A DNA stretch of 64,000 nucleotides. Source: Valencia hispanica. Its lineage: Eukaryota > Chordata > Actinopteri > Cyprinodontiformes > Valenciidae. The position numbers were made by a program, and so were the translations under genes. The notes under the pieces are model-generated. The model had not been told where the DNA came from and searched no databases. It saw only the letters and a list, made by a program, of their open reading frames with translations. Below are positions 51,201-55,150 of the stretch, in pieces. Positions within the stretch are counted from its first letter, which is position 1. Every line of letters begins with the position of its first letter. Location of the stretch: the NCBI GenBank assembly GCA_963556495.2, contig OY747713.1, forward strand, positions 34,545,961-34,609,960. Direction: 5' to 3'.

Positions 51201-53744
51201 AAGTTTATATAGTCAGTCTTACACTCAGTCATGGCCTTAATGTCCTCTCCATGTGCTTGGCAAAGAGTCATCTAGTCTGTGCTCGCAAAACGACCCTGCA
51301 GGGCTTCTTTAGCTTCTTGTGACCATTTTCTCCCAGTTTTCTTTGTAACAGGTTGCCTCTGAAAAAGCCGCTTATATTCTGAACAGAGAACAAAAAGATT
51401 GTGATCTGATTGTCCCTGAGGAGGTCTTGGTTTGGACATGTATGCATCCTTTACATTTGCATAAAACAAATTCAAGGTCTTGTTTTCCCCTGTAGAGCAT
51501 TTGACAAACTGTTGAAATGTTGGAAGTAAAGTAGAGAGTGAGCCATGATTAAAATCACCAGATAGTGCCACAAATGCATTGAGGTGCTGGGTCTGTAGCT
51601 TAGCAACAATGGAACTGATGACATCACATGCATTGTCTGCAACCTGAAGATGGAATGTAAACAACTGCAAAAATAATACTGGTGAACTCTCTTGGTAAAT
51701 AATATGGACAAAAACTTACTGCCAAGAGACGACACTTCACAGTAACATGTCCTGGATGACACCATCTGTTGGTGACAAGCATTGCCACTCCACCTCCTTT
51801 TCTTTTCCTGCTCGTCTTCAGATCTCTGTCTGCTCGAGCAGTCAGGAAGCCTGCCAGAGAGACATTGGAGTCTGGAATATGATCCTGCATCCACGTCTCA
51901 GTAAAACACATTACACCTCATTCCCATAAGGGCTTGGAGTTCGTCCATCTTGTTAGCCAGTGATCTCACGTTGCCCATTATGATCGATGGAAGAGATGGT
52001 TTTAACTTCCTCCTTCTCTGTCTCCTTTTTGCTCCTGCTCTGCATCCACATCTCCTCCTTATCAACTCATCAGGCATTTGTGCTTTCAGTTGAGGTATTA
52101 TTTCAGCTTTTGCTATTTTAATCAGCTACTCCTGGCCGTAAACCACATTGTTGCCATGGTTATTAAAAGGTAAAAGATTAATAGCAAAAATCCTTCTAAC
52201 TTCACAGCACCAAAAACGATTAAGTCACTGCTTCAGGAGAATTTAGCATACTGAGCTTGTCAGTATTCTGGCAAAGACTTAGATAGTTATGCACAAATGT
52301 TAATTAAAGTATCTTTTTGGTAAAATAATCTGTCTTTATATAATATTACTCTGTAAAGAACGATCCTGTTCTACTGATTCATTTACGCATGCCGTGCATA
52401 GAGCTTCACATGGTCATCTGGTGGGGCAGGGCAGGGTACAAACAAATCTAAAAATATGTACATAATCTACAGTATAGTGTACACACCTACACAGAGTGAT
52501 GGTAATCAAAAATATTAAGAGAAATACAAATTTACAAATTTTTTCTAGAAAATGTGCATATACTGACAATTCTAAAACTGAAAATTTCACAATGACTAAA
52601 AATATATGTCAGAAAAACTGGACATTGAGGCCCAAAGGAACACATAAGGAGCTGCAGGTATTTATGTATCGTACTTGTTTTGTTCAACATGGGACATACA
52701 TTTCCTGTTTTCTTCACATGTCTAAACAGTGGAGTAGCACTGTAAAACCGAACCCCTTTCTTCCAAAGAAAAATTCCAAGCAAGGCTAAAATCTTCTAAA
52801 ACTCTTTGGATGGGCATGTTAGGGTCTGATAAAATCAAACTTAAATTTTAGGTCACAGTTCCAGATGATTTGACACAAAAACTTTGTTTCCAGATTTGTT
52901 TCAATTTCAGAAGGATCAAACTGGATATGTGTCAAATTAGGTCACATTGTGGAAAAATAAATCATGTTCCCATTTTCTAATCATAAAACATTTTAAAAAT
53001 TGAACAAATGTGTTTAACTTTACAGAGCCACTATACCTACATTTAATATTTTATTAATACACAGCTTATGACAGCTGCCAGACAGTTGCTACTCAGTTCC
53101 ATTTTTAATTTCCAACAAGTTGTCCAACATGGATTCATTGTAAATAAGCAGAAGTTGCTGTGGTTTTTACAAAAGTTCTTTGTTTTTTGGGTAAAACCTA
53201 GCCTTCATGCCGAGGGGTTCAGTGGCACCGCTGGCAAAACCAGCAGTCTCACCCACACTGGGAGCCAGTTCAGCACCAAGGACAGAGACAACGACCGCTG
53301 CACTTGCAAGTGCGCACAACTTGCCTCGGGAGGTACAAACCGTCGATCAAATGCTGCTACTAATCTGCCCCTGTCTCAATCTGTCTCTCTTTACAACCCG
53401 TCTTGTTGAACATTTTTATTCGTCCTCTTGTAAATGTCCTGTGAAGCTTTTATTTTCCCTCTGCTCCAGTATAAAGTTACTGCTGTCTTATAGCTGTACA
53501 TTTAGGTGTTAGATTTCATAAGCTTAAAACTGACTGATTGTGACTTTCTCCTTGAACTCTCTTGAATTCTCCCTCTGCAGGATGGTGGTTTGACGCCTGT
53601 GGCCCATCCAACCTGAATGGTATATATTACCCCATTTCATCCAATGTAGTCCGCTTTAATGGCATTAAGTGGTACTACTGGAAGGGTCCAAATCTGATGG
53701 CTACCATGACAACTATGATGGTGCGTCCTGCTAACTTCAGATGA
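10531..53744 (+). CDS. angpt2: Angiopoietin (angiopoietin-2-like), nine coding exons, complete
   Basis: Secreted ligand of the endothelial receptor Tie2, with roles in blood and lymph vessel remodelling (family knowledge). CDS is join(10531..10848, 20443..20598, 21233..21354, 25579..25811, 26089..26213, 38953..39054, 43422..43588, 53202..53332, 53581..53744), 1518 bp, 505 aa; human ANGPT2 is 496 aa. Seen in the translation: hydrophobic signal peptide (about residues 1-21), Cys34 and Cys46 of the clustering region, a coiled-coil stretch (about 85-270), a linker with Cys275, and a fibrinogen-like domain from Cys292 to the end with Cys292, 321, 441, 443, 445 and 458 and the calcium loop DRDNDRC. 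All introns are GT-AG and phases agree. ANGPT2 is favoured by YYP at 467-469, [11 protein letters not shown] and the RPANF ending; some ANGPT1-like residues occur (WTVLQHR, YKMGFG), so angpt1 or angpt4 is not fully excluded. Whether it is the a or b fish copy cannot be told. Odd points are under findings. Confidence 0.93.
11253..11304 (+). repeat. 52-bp direct repeat, copy 2 (in intron 1)
   Basis: Partner of 9749-9800; the pair brackets exon 1 about 1.5 kb apart. Either a duplicated regulatory block or a fragment of an unrecognised dispersed repeat. Confidence 0.85.
12825..13070. mobile_element. hAT-like remnant inside the 12162-13313 element
   Basis: The right end, read on the minus strand, begins TAGTGATGGGAATTCCAGCT followed by repeated GAGCC/GGCTC blocks. 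The left end has GGTGATGTGTCGGTCGCG and AACCGGCTC. Such GTGATG ends with GGCTCT-rich subtermini are common in fish hAT-type elements. No clean target duplication found. Confidence 0.5.
13117..13138. repeat. Perfect 22-bp palindrome with a CRE core
   Basis: Positions 13117-13138 read the same on both strands and centre on TGACGTCA (13124-13131 by symmetry), the full consensus site for CREB/ATF factors. Confidence 0.9.
13325..13690 (-). mobile_element. Tc1/mariner-like transposase fragment
   Basis: Read on the minus strand the segment matches the second half of a fish Tc1-type transposase, including the catalytic-region block [10 protein letters not shown] (encoded about 13505-13545). Frames are broken and the element is truncated. 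Confidence 0.75.
13890..14500 (+). mobile_element. Tc1-like transposon remnant, plus orientation
   Basis: Encodes a decayed transposase with NTIP-like and KHGG-like motifs, then [14 protein letters not shown] and a broken KHTARA-like block (frame 13876-14199). The degraded P-D-L-N-x-I-E follows near 14240. It ends at the typical terminus ATGAATACTTTGCAAGGCA (about 14474-14492). Not functional. Confidence 0.75.
14501..16264. other. Intron 1, nothing identified
   Basis: AT-rich intronic sequence without recognised repeats or exons; a TGG/GTG-rich patch lies at 15530-15555. Confidence 0.4.
16268..17388 (-). repeat. Dispersed teleost repeat (family also at 41030 and 57345), minus orientation, interrupted by a MITE
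   Basis: Shows the shared blocks CTCAAGGCACTTTACAA, GTGGAGAGGAAAAACTCCC, GAAGAAATCTCCAGCAGAA and ATAGCAGCATAACTACAGAG. The same blocks are found reversed at 41030-41915. The MITE at 16636-17097 splits it. Class uncertain. Confidence 0.7.
16636..17097. mobile_element. MITE of about 460 bp with AAGGTATAGC termini
   Basis: Left AAGGTATAGCGGAAGAT and right ATCATCTGCTATACCTT are inverted copies with few differences. The interior is CpG-rich relative to its surroundings and non-coding. The flanking repeat resumes directly on the other side, which supports insertion. Confidence 0.75.
17389..18123. other. Intron 1, unclassified, CpG-containing patch at its start
   Basis: 17400-17600 has several CpGs (GACGCGTTTCAG, AACGCGTC) unlike the surrounding intron and may be a further decayed mobile element. 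No bounds found. Confidence 0.3.
18124..18255 (+). repeat. Tail of dispersed repeat, plus orientation
   Basis: Contains GGGGTGTACCCTACCTCTTG and CACGACCCTGATTGTGATTA and ends near ACAAAAAATAGATAG. This is the usual end of a fish LINE/SINE-type repeat and the reverse-orientation partner of the tail in 6690-7065. Confidence 0.65.
18256..19769. other. Intron 1, nothing identified
   Basis: AT-rich; no repeat bounds or exon-like segments recognised. Confidence 0.4.
19770..20300 (-). mobile_element. Decayed DNA-transposon fragment
   Basis: Contains the recurring phrases of a Tc1-like fish element read on the minus strand: CTGCAGCTCC-like, TTGGCTGC, CTTCTCCACAACTTTATCCCTGACTTG, and GTTCTTTGGTCTTCAT. 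A related copy lies at 43850-44310. No open transposase frame. Confidence 0.55.
20443..20598 (+). CDS. angpt2: angpt2 exon 2: coiled-coil
   Basis: 156 bp, phase 0 at both ends, acceptor TTTTTATAG, donor GTGAGT. Encodes residues 107-158, including the family block [21 protein letters not shown]. The N-glycosylation sequon that precedes this block in human ANGPT1 and ANGPT2 (QNHT or QNQT) reads HTQT here, so that sequon is absent. Confidence 0.95.
21233..21354 (+). CDS. angpt2: angpt2 exon 3: coiled-coil
   Basis: 122 bp, begins in phase 0 and ends two bases into a codon, donor GTGAGC. Encodes residues 159-198 ([17 protein letters not shown]...) plus two bases of Ser199. NQT at 161-163 is a conserved glycosylation sequon. 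Confidence 0.95.
21355..22620. other. Intron 3 (first part), nothing identified
   Basis: AT-rich intronic sequence with short chance frames only. Confidence 0.4.
22622..23523 (+). mobile_element. Rex3/RTE-like LINE 3' fragment, split by a MITE
   Basis: The left part (22622-22795) has the 3'-coding phrases GACCGAAAGAACACAATCCCGG, CAGTCATCCGGAA and GGGCATCTGATTA. The right part (23370-23523) continues with ACACCTCGC and a degraded GGAGGGAAGTCTGG-like tail. Joining across the MITE restores a continuous reading of the family at the CTA site. Heavily mutated. Confidence 0.65.
22799..23369. mobile_element. 571-bp MITE with a 3-bp CTA target duplication
   Basis: Inverted ends TGTCCCTTTTCCACTAGGGT and, reversed, TGCCCCTTTTCCACTAGAGT. 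It is flanked by CTA (22796-22798) and CTA (23370-23372). The surrounding Rex3-like sequence is continuous if the MITE and one CTA are removed. A three-base TWA-like duplication is typical of PIF/Harbinger, which is the likely mobiliser (inference). A related copy is split around the L1 in intron 5. Confidence 0.85.
23526..25261. other. Intron 3 (middle), nothing identified
   Basis: No gene. A few phrases (about 23690-23830) recall DNA-transposon ends but cannot be bounded. Confidence 0.4.
25262..25292. repeat. CA microsatellite (imperfect)
   Basis: TACACACGCG followed by an uninterrupted CA run, 290 bp before exon 4. Confidence 0.9.
25579..25811 (+). CDS. angpt2: angpt2 exon 4: end of coiled-coil and start of linker
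   Basis: 233 bp, acceptor TTATTCAG, donor GTAAGG. Completes Ser199 and encodes residues 200-276 ([17 protein letters not shown]...), a heptad-like region rich in Leu, Gln and Glu with a sequon NST at 250. It ends ...TKVSQCN, placing Cys275 in the linker. The reading frame is open past the donor, so a simple ORF call would extend it wrongly to 25840. Confidence 0.95.
26089..26213 (+). CDS. angpt2: angpt2 exon 5: linker and start of fibrinogen-like domain
   Basis: 125 bp, acceptor GTCTGCAG, donor GTAGAG (weaker than the others). Encodes residues 277-318; [20 protein letters not shown] is the opening of the fibrinogen-like domain and Cys292 its first cysteine. It follows intron 4, which is only 277 bp and transposon-free. 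A sequon NSS lies at 312. Confidence 0.94.
26415..26610 (+). mobile_element. Tc1-like transposase fragment, heavily decayed
   Basis: Phrases matching the middle of fish Tc1 transposases: TTTATGGATGAGCACCCTGA, GGAAGACGACCTCTGAACAG and ATGAATCCAAGA (degraded versions of the block before the catalytic DE region). No open frame. Confidence 0.5.
26611..28094. other. Intron 5 (first part), with CA microsatellite at 27110-27222
   Basis: No exon. A compound CA repeat with variant CG and CAT units occupies about 27110-27222, including a long perfect CA run to 27218. The T-rich stretch at 26820-26840 and the C-rich patch near 27797 are simple sequence. Confidence 0.6.
28095..28961 (-). mobile_element. 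Rex1-like LINE, copy A, 3' part (minus strand)
   Basis: Matches copies B (49085-52090) and C (61460-63090). On the minus strand it encodes remnants of the RT C-terminal region ([17 protein letters not shown]..., [28 protein letters not shown]) with several breaks. It stops at the position equal to 50134 of copy B and resumes at 35955, so it is the outermost layer of the nested stack. Confidence 0.8.
28962..29118 (-). mobile_element. CTA-family MITE, left internal part, interrupted by L1
   Basis: The stretch around CCTACCTACGTAGTGGTAGC (about 29001-29020) through ACTGATTGGCCTGG is the reverse complement of 23140-23212 in the intact MITE of intron 3. The terminal inverted repeat expected on this side (about 160 bp) is missing. 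The other part of the element is 35567-35954. Confidence 0.75.
29190..29222 (+). promoter_or_regulatory. TCTCGCGAGA palindrome and YY1-like motif in L1 5' region
   Basis: TCTCGCGAGA at 29190-29199 is the consensus bound by BANP in vertebrates. AATATGGCGG at 29213-29222 resembles the YY1 core AANATGGCGGC that positions mammalian L1 transcription. They sit about 75-110 bp from the element's 5' end, where an internal promoter is expected. Confidence 0.55.
29396..30193 (+). pseudogene. L1 ORF1 (RNA-binding chaperone), one premature stop
   Basis: ORF1p of L1 elements is a trimeric nucleic-acid-binding protein. The frame is open from 29312; the first ATG is 29396 (MGKPQKSTS...), taken as the start. 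Seen: a Ser/Thr-rich N-terminus, a coiled-coil-like stretch (29490-29730), then the RRM-type block [11 protein letters not shown] and the C-terminal domain with [18 protein letters not shown] and [18 protein letters not shown] at 29735-29737 lies in frame between coiled coil and RRM. A 12-bp unit is tandemly duplicated at 29972-29995, adding four residues. Confidence 0.88.
30194..30605 (+). other. L1 inter-ORF spacer
   Basis: 412 bp between ORF1 stop and ORF2 ATG, with CA and CT/TTTC-rich patches (30360-30500). No coding signal. This is long for L1 spacers and may hold sequence for ORF2 translation, but nothing specific is visible. Confidence 0.6.
30606..34330 (+). pseudogene. L1 ORF2 (endonuclease and reverse transcriptase), three disabling lesions
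   Basis: ORF2p nicks target DNA and reverse-transcribes the element. Starts at ATG 30606 with [15 protein letters not shown], an AP-endonuclease start; QETH, GGDLN and, after a shift, SDHAP supply catalytic-type residues. The reverse transcriptase lies about 31900-33000 with [35 protein letters not shown] and YADD at 32687-32698. A C-terminal CxxC-x9-H-x4-C motif is at about 33957-34016. Lesions: a frameshift within 31203-31210, TAA at 31550-31552 and TGA at 33293-33295. Sum length (about 1240 codons) is normal for L1 ORF2. Confidence 0.92.
34331..35552 (+). other. G-rich L1 3' untranslated region
   Basis: Immediately after ORF2 the + strand becomes extremely G/GT-rich with many runs of 3-8 Gs, in sharp contrast to the AT-rich ORF2 and host intron. 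Long open frames on both strands here (up to 267 codons) are low-complexity by-products of the composition. The last 300 bp before the A tail is normal in composition. Confidence 0.75.
35567..35954 (-). mobile_element. CTA-family MITE, right part with intact terminus
   Basis: Ends GCCGACCCTACTGGAAAAGG GGCA (to 35954), the same inverted terminus as the intron 3 MITE. The subterminal GGGCTGAGCTGATG also corresponds. The next bases, CAG at 35955-35957, belong to the resumed Rex1-like sequence and mark its likely target triplet. Confidence 0.78.
35955..36265 (-). mobile_element. Rex1-like LINE, copy A, resumed 5'-ward part
   Basis: Aligns with copy B from about 50387 onward: AGGAGTCTCTC, GGCAACAGGTCAATAGTCATTGA, and then, after an internal deletion, TTTTTCATCCTTGACCA, CTTTGTTCTC and GCTGTCTCTAATCTTGAC. 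Compared with copy B, about 250 bp (50135-50386) is missing between this part and 28961. Confidence 0.78.
36430..37020. mobile_element. Tc1-like remnant
   Basis: Has a degraded middle (GACCAGAGCACTTCCTTATTCATG at about 36640 recalls the usual Tc1 phrase on the opposite strand). It ends in GTAAACACTTTTGCAAGGCAATGTG (about 36980-37004), a Tc1-like terminus also seen at 14474-14492. No reading frame. Confidence 0.5.
37021..37974. other. Intron 5, nothing identified
   Basis: AT-rich, with poly-A and C-run patches (37156-37167, 37850-37857). No exon or bounded repeat. Confidence 0.4.
37975..38165 (-). mobile_element. LINE reverse-transcriptase N-region fragment
   Basis: On the minus strand it reads [20 protein letters not shown] and then [20 protein letters not shown]. 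This is the conserved block ahead of the RT palm in CR1/L2-type fish LINEs (S-LDPLPT...NSSL-SG-FP-ALK). Only this block remains. Confidence 0.7.
38166..38952. other. End of intron 5, unclassified
   Basis: Probably more LINE-derived sequence at 38200-38480 by context; no recognisable frames. The rest is AT-rich, ending with a T/C-rich tract before exon 6. Confidence 0.35.
38953..39054 (+). CDS. angpt2: angpt2 exon 6: fibrinogen-like domain
   Basis: 102 bp, phase 0 at both ends, acceptor TTTTTTCCCAG, donor GTACGT. Encodes residues 319-352; [18 protein letters not shown] matches the family core and carries Cys321. A sequon NGS lies at 338. It is reached across the 12.7-kb transposon-filled intron 5. 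Confidence 0.95.
39055..40059. other. Intron 6 (first part), nothing identified
   Basis: A C-rich patch at 39225-39300; no exon or bounded repeat recognised. Confidence 0.4.
40060..40740 (-). mobile_element. DNA-transposon remnant (Tc1-like)
   Basis: Contains CCAAAGGACATTCTTCCAGAAGTCTTGTGGTTTGTTCAGAT-type phrases (about 40473-40520) and CTGTGCTTGACAGTTGGTATGAGG. These recur in decayed fish DNA elements read on the minus strand. No coding frame. Confidence 0.5.
41030..41915 (+). repeat. Dispersed teleost repeat (same family as 16268-17388), plus orientation, interrupted by a MITE
   Basis: Shows GGTTCTGCTGGAGGTTTCTT, GGGGAGTTTTTCCTCTCCAC and GAATGCTGCAAGTCAATGA before the MITE. After it come ATGCATGTATGACTAAATTG and GTTGTGAATTAGTGCTATGT. 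Opposite orientation to the intron 1 copy. Class uncertain. Confidence 0.72.
41308..41799. mobile_element. MITE of 492 bp with AAGRA-CAKGGGGCAG termini
   Basis: Left AAGGAGCATGGGGCAGAAT and right, reversed, AAGAACAGGGGGCAGGATT are inverted ends. The interior is richer in CpG than the host intron and holds a CRE consensus TGACGTCA at 41599-41606. The host repeat continues on both sides, which supports insertion. Confidence 0.72.
41916..43421. other. End of intron 6, nothing identified
   Basis: AT-rich; no exon or repeat bounds recognised apart from a poly-A patch at 42716-42727. Confidence 0.4.
43422..43588 (+). CDS. angpt2: angpt2 exon 7: fibrinogen-like domain
   Basis: 167 bp, begins in phase 0 and ends two bases into a codon, donor GTAATA. 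Encodes residues 353-407; [20 protein letters not shown] and the YSHYDHFYI block are typical angiopoietin fibrinogen-like sequence. Confidence 0.95.
43850..44310 (-). mobile_element. Decayed DNA-transposon fragment (related to 19770-20300)
   Basis: Phrases GCCACCACCATGTTTTAATT, GGATTGCACACCTAATAGTTGTCCTG, AGCTGTGGATCTCTGCAGC and AGAGTTACCATGGTCCTCTTGGCTGCTTCTC are typical of a Tc1-like element on the minus strand. No open frame. Confidence 0.6.
44311..45589. other. Intron 7 (first part), nothing identified
   Basis: No recognised repeat or exon. A moderately GC-rich patch at 44620-44830 stands out slightly but has no coding signal. Confidence 0.4.
45590..46765 (+). mobile_element. Tc1-like transposon, about 1.2 kb, heavily decayed
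   Basis: Left end TACAGTGATGTGAAAAGGTT and right end GGCAAATGTTTTTCATAGAATTGT are roughly inverted. Between them are ordered remnants of a transposase region: GCACTACAGGCCTC..., TCAGTGTTCATGATTC, AAAAATGGAATCCATATCATGG, and AGACCACCCAGATTATGCAACAGGACAATG. Many stops and indels; dead. Confidence 0.68.
46766..49084. other. Intron 7 (middle), no gene; possible repeat at 47975-48335
   Basis: 47975-48335 is more GC-rich and begins AAGTCATCAGGACCAACTCG, which resembles an RT-adjacent LINE or other repeat phrase, but no frame or boundary could be established. The remainder is AT-rich intron. Confidence 0.35.
49281..49672 (+). mobile_element. 5'-truncated Rex1-like LINE tail, plus strand, inside copy B
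   Basis: Encodes a C-terminal fragment ([20 protein letters not shown]... then [14 protein letters not shown]) and ends with ACAATAAAGG and the tandem TCTTATCTTATCTTA. Heavily 5'-truncated copies with short tandem tails are normal for Rex1/CR1-type LINEs. It sits between two minus-strand segments of copy B. Confidence 0.75.
49717..51955 (-). pseudogene. Rex1-like ORF2 in copy B (endonuclease plus reverse transcriptase), fragmented
   Basis: From high to low coordinate on the minus strand: [18 protein letters not shown] (about 51970-51910), [34 protein letters not shown] and QSDHN (endonuclease). Then come [68 protein letters not shown] and [10 protein letters not shown] (reverse transcriptase), then the thumb region ending near 49717. 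At least seven frame changes or stops separate the pieces, so it is inactive. Confidence 0.83.
52091..53201. other. End of intron 7, nothing identified
   Basis: AT-rich up to the acceptor of exon 8; no repeat bounds or other exon seen. Confidence 0.4.
53202..53332 (+). CDS. angpt2: angpt2 exon 8: calcium loop and receptor-binding region
   Basis: 131 bp; acceptor AAAACCTAG with a T-rich tract upstream, donor GTACAA. It completes Ser408 (human ANGPT1 and ANGPT2 have Arg there) and encodes residues 409-451. FSGTAGK and [15 protein letters not shown] are the conserved P-domain blocks, the second being the calcium-binding loop with Cys441, 443 and 445. Confidence 0.92.
53581..53744 (+). CDS. angpt2: angpt2 exon 9: C-terminus and stop
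   Basis: Acceptor CCCTCTGCAG, 248 bp after exon 8. Encodes residues 452-505 then TGA at 53742-53744. [15 protein letters not shown] carries Cys458. The Tie2-facing loop reads Y-P-I-S-S, and the end reads [19 protein letters not shown]. Most family members have a YSL-type motif before TTMM and end in F; here that motif is lost and there is an extra Arg. I rechecked these codons base by base and the reading frame is sound. Confidence 0.95.
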
Positions 53745-53813
53745 AATGCCTGCTCCTTGACAGATCCTTAAGAACCTAATATTGTAGATGAATAGAAATA
53801 ATCAATGACAAGG

Positions 53814-53819
53814 AATAAA
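53814..53819 (+). terminator. Candidate poly(A) signal AATAAA, 70 bp after the angpt2 stop
   Basis: First canonical AATAAA downstream of the stop. It would give a very short 3' UTR; further AATAAA motifs occur downstream (for example near 54463), so the true end may lie inside or beyond the diverged tandem array. Confidence 0.35.
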
Positions 53820-54044
53820 TATATATGGGGCAAGAAGTCTTTCAACTTAGAACACCATACAGTTTGACCATATCCTGAAAAGGGACTCCCATGAGCATTT
53901 TTTCATAAAGGGTCATCTTTCTGTTACCATATTGGACTTTAAGATAATGACTAAAACCTCTTCATGCACAAAATTTCTCTTGTTTGAAACATGGCACATT
54001 TAACTTTTATTTTCAAAAAGAATTGGAGTTGATTTATGTACTAA

Positions 54045-55150
54045 AACTGGGTTAGGTTTCGAAATTAAAACAACGTAAACGGATTAGACTTTTTTAATAA
54101 TGTATGGCACTGTGACCACAATCCTTGGTTAGGTCTAGTAACTAAAAATCAACTTGTTTAGATGGAGGAAACATAGCACGCATGTTGAAACATTTATGCA
54201 ATGAAGTATTGCAAATATGTTGGTTGATTAGGTTTTGGAATTAAAACAATATGGTTTTGAGTAAACCAGGGTGAAAAAGTTGTGAAAGACTGCAGTGATA
54301 AAGAAGATACATCCAATACAATTTAACATGTCATGACCAAAATACTTGCATAGGTTTAGAATTTAATAGGTTTTATACTTTTCTAAGTGGTCTTGGAAAA
54401 AACACTTCATTGCACATAGTTTGTGCAATGTAGTGTTGTGACATACATATGGTTATGTTTATGGAATAAAAATAAAGTAGATGAACAGCTGTATTAACAT
54501 AAAATAGATTTTTTTTAGAGTTTGAGAAAGATATTATTGTATATAACACACACCAGTGTGACTAAAATATCCAGTTAGATTTAGGAGTTAAAAAAATGTA
54601 CACAGTGTAAATGTCAACGACTGCAAAGATAGAGATGATGCATTGTTTACATTGTACAGTGTTATGATCAATAGACTTTGTTAGTTTAATTTCAGGTGTA
54701 GTAAACATAAACATTATTGAAGACATCAAGGATATAACATTCTTTCTTGTACAGTGTTGTGAGCATACCAGTAACCTTTAGGAATTGAAACAAGTGTTTT
54801 AAATTAATCTTAACAGTGTTAATGTAAAAGACTGTAGAGATAGAGATAAGGTGGTTTATAGACTGTATAGGGCTGTGACTAAAATACTTGTTCAGCTTTA
54901 AGAAAATAAAGAAGTCACATGTATAAAAAACATTACACACATCATTAATGATGGTAAAGATGACACATCTAAATCTTGAAAGATACATTGTTCATATTGT
55001 GCAGTGTTACAACATGGTTTTGGAATCCAAGCAACATGGTTAGTTGTTGTAAATATCCAAAAGTGCAGAAATGAGACCTGTGGTGCCATGTAAAGTATTT
55101 GGAAGTAAATGTTTTGTTGGGTTTAGAAACCGAATAAAACTTGATTAGGA
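54045..55150 (+). repeat. Ancient diverged tandem array, about 11 units of 80-125 bp
   Basis: The phrase GGTTAGGTTTAGGAATTAAAACAA, in degraded form, recurs at about 54050, 54128, 54226, 54350, 54450, 54572, 54681, 54772, 54889, 55013 and 55116. Between copies a second phrase recurs: GTAAAAGACTGYAGAGATAGAGAT... followed by CATTGTACAGTGTTGTGACTAAAATA. Units have diverged far, so the array is old. It starts about 300 bp after the angpt2 stop and could be part of its 3' UTR. Confidence 0.75.

Larger units (their letters stand above)
49085..52090 (-). mobile_element. Rex1-like LINE, copy B, nearly full length, minus strand
   Basis: The 3' end is at low coordinates: GCTTTATTGATCCTGAAGGGAAATT (49102-49126), then GGCTGTGGGCAGGAAGG. 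The body reads on the minus strand from the endonuclease start (about 52090) through reverse transcriptase to 49675. A plus-strand LINE tail (about 49281-49672) interrupts it. Orientation is opposite to angpt2. Confidence 0.82.
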
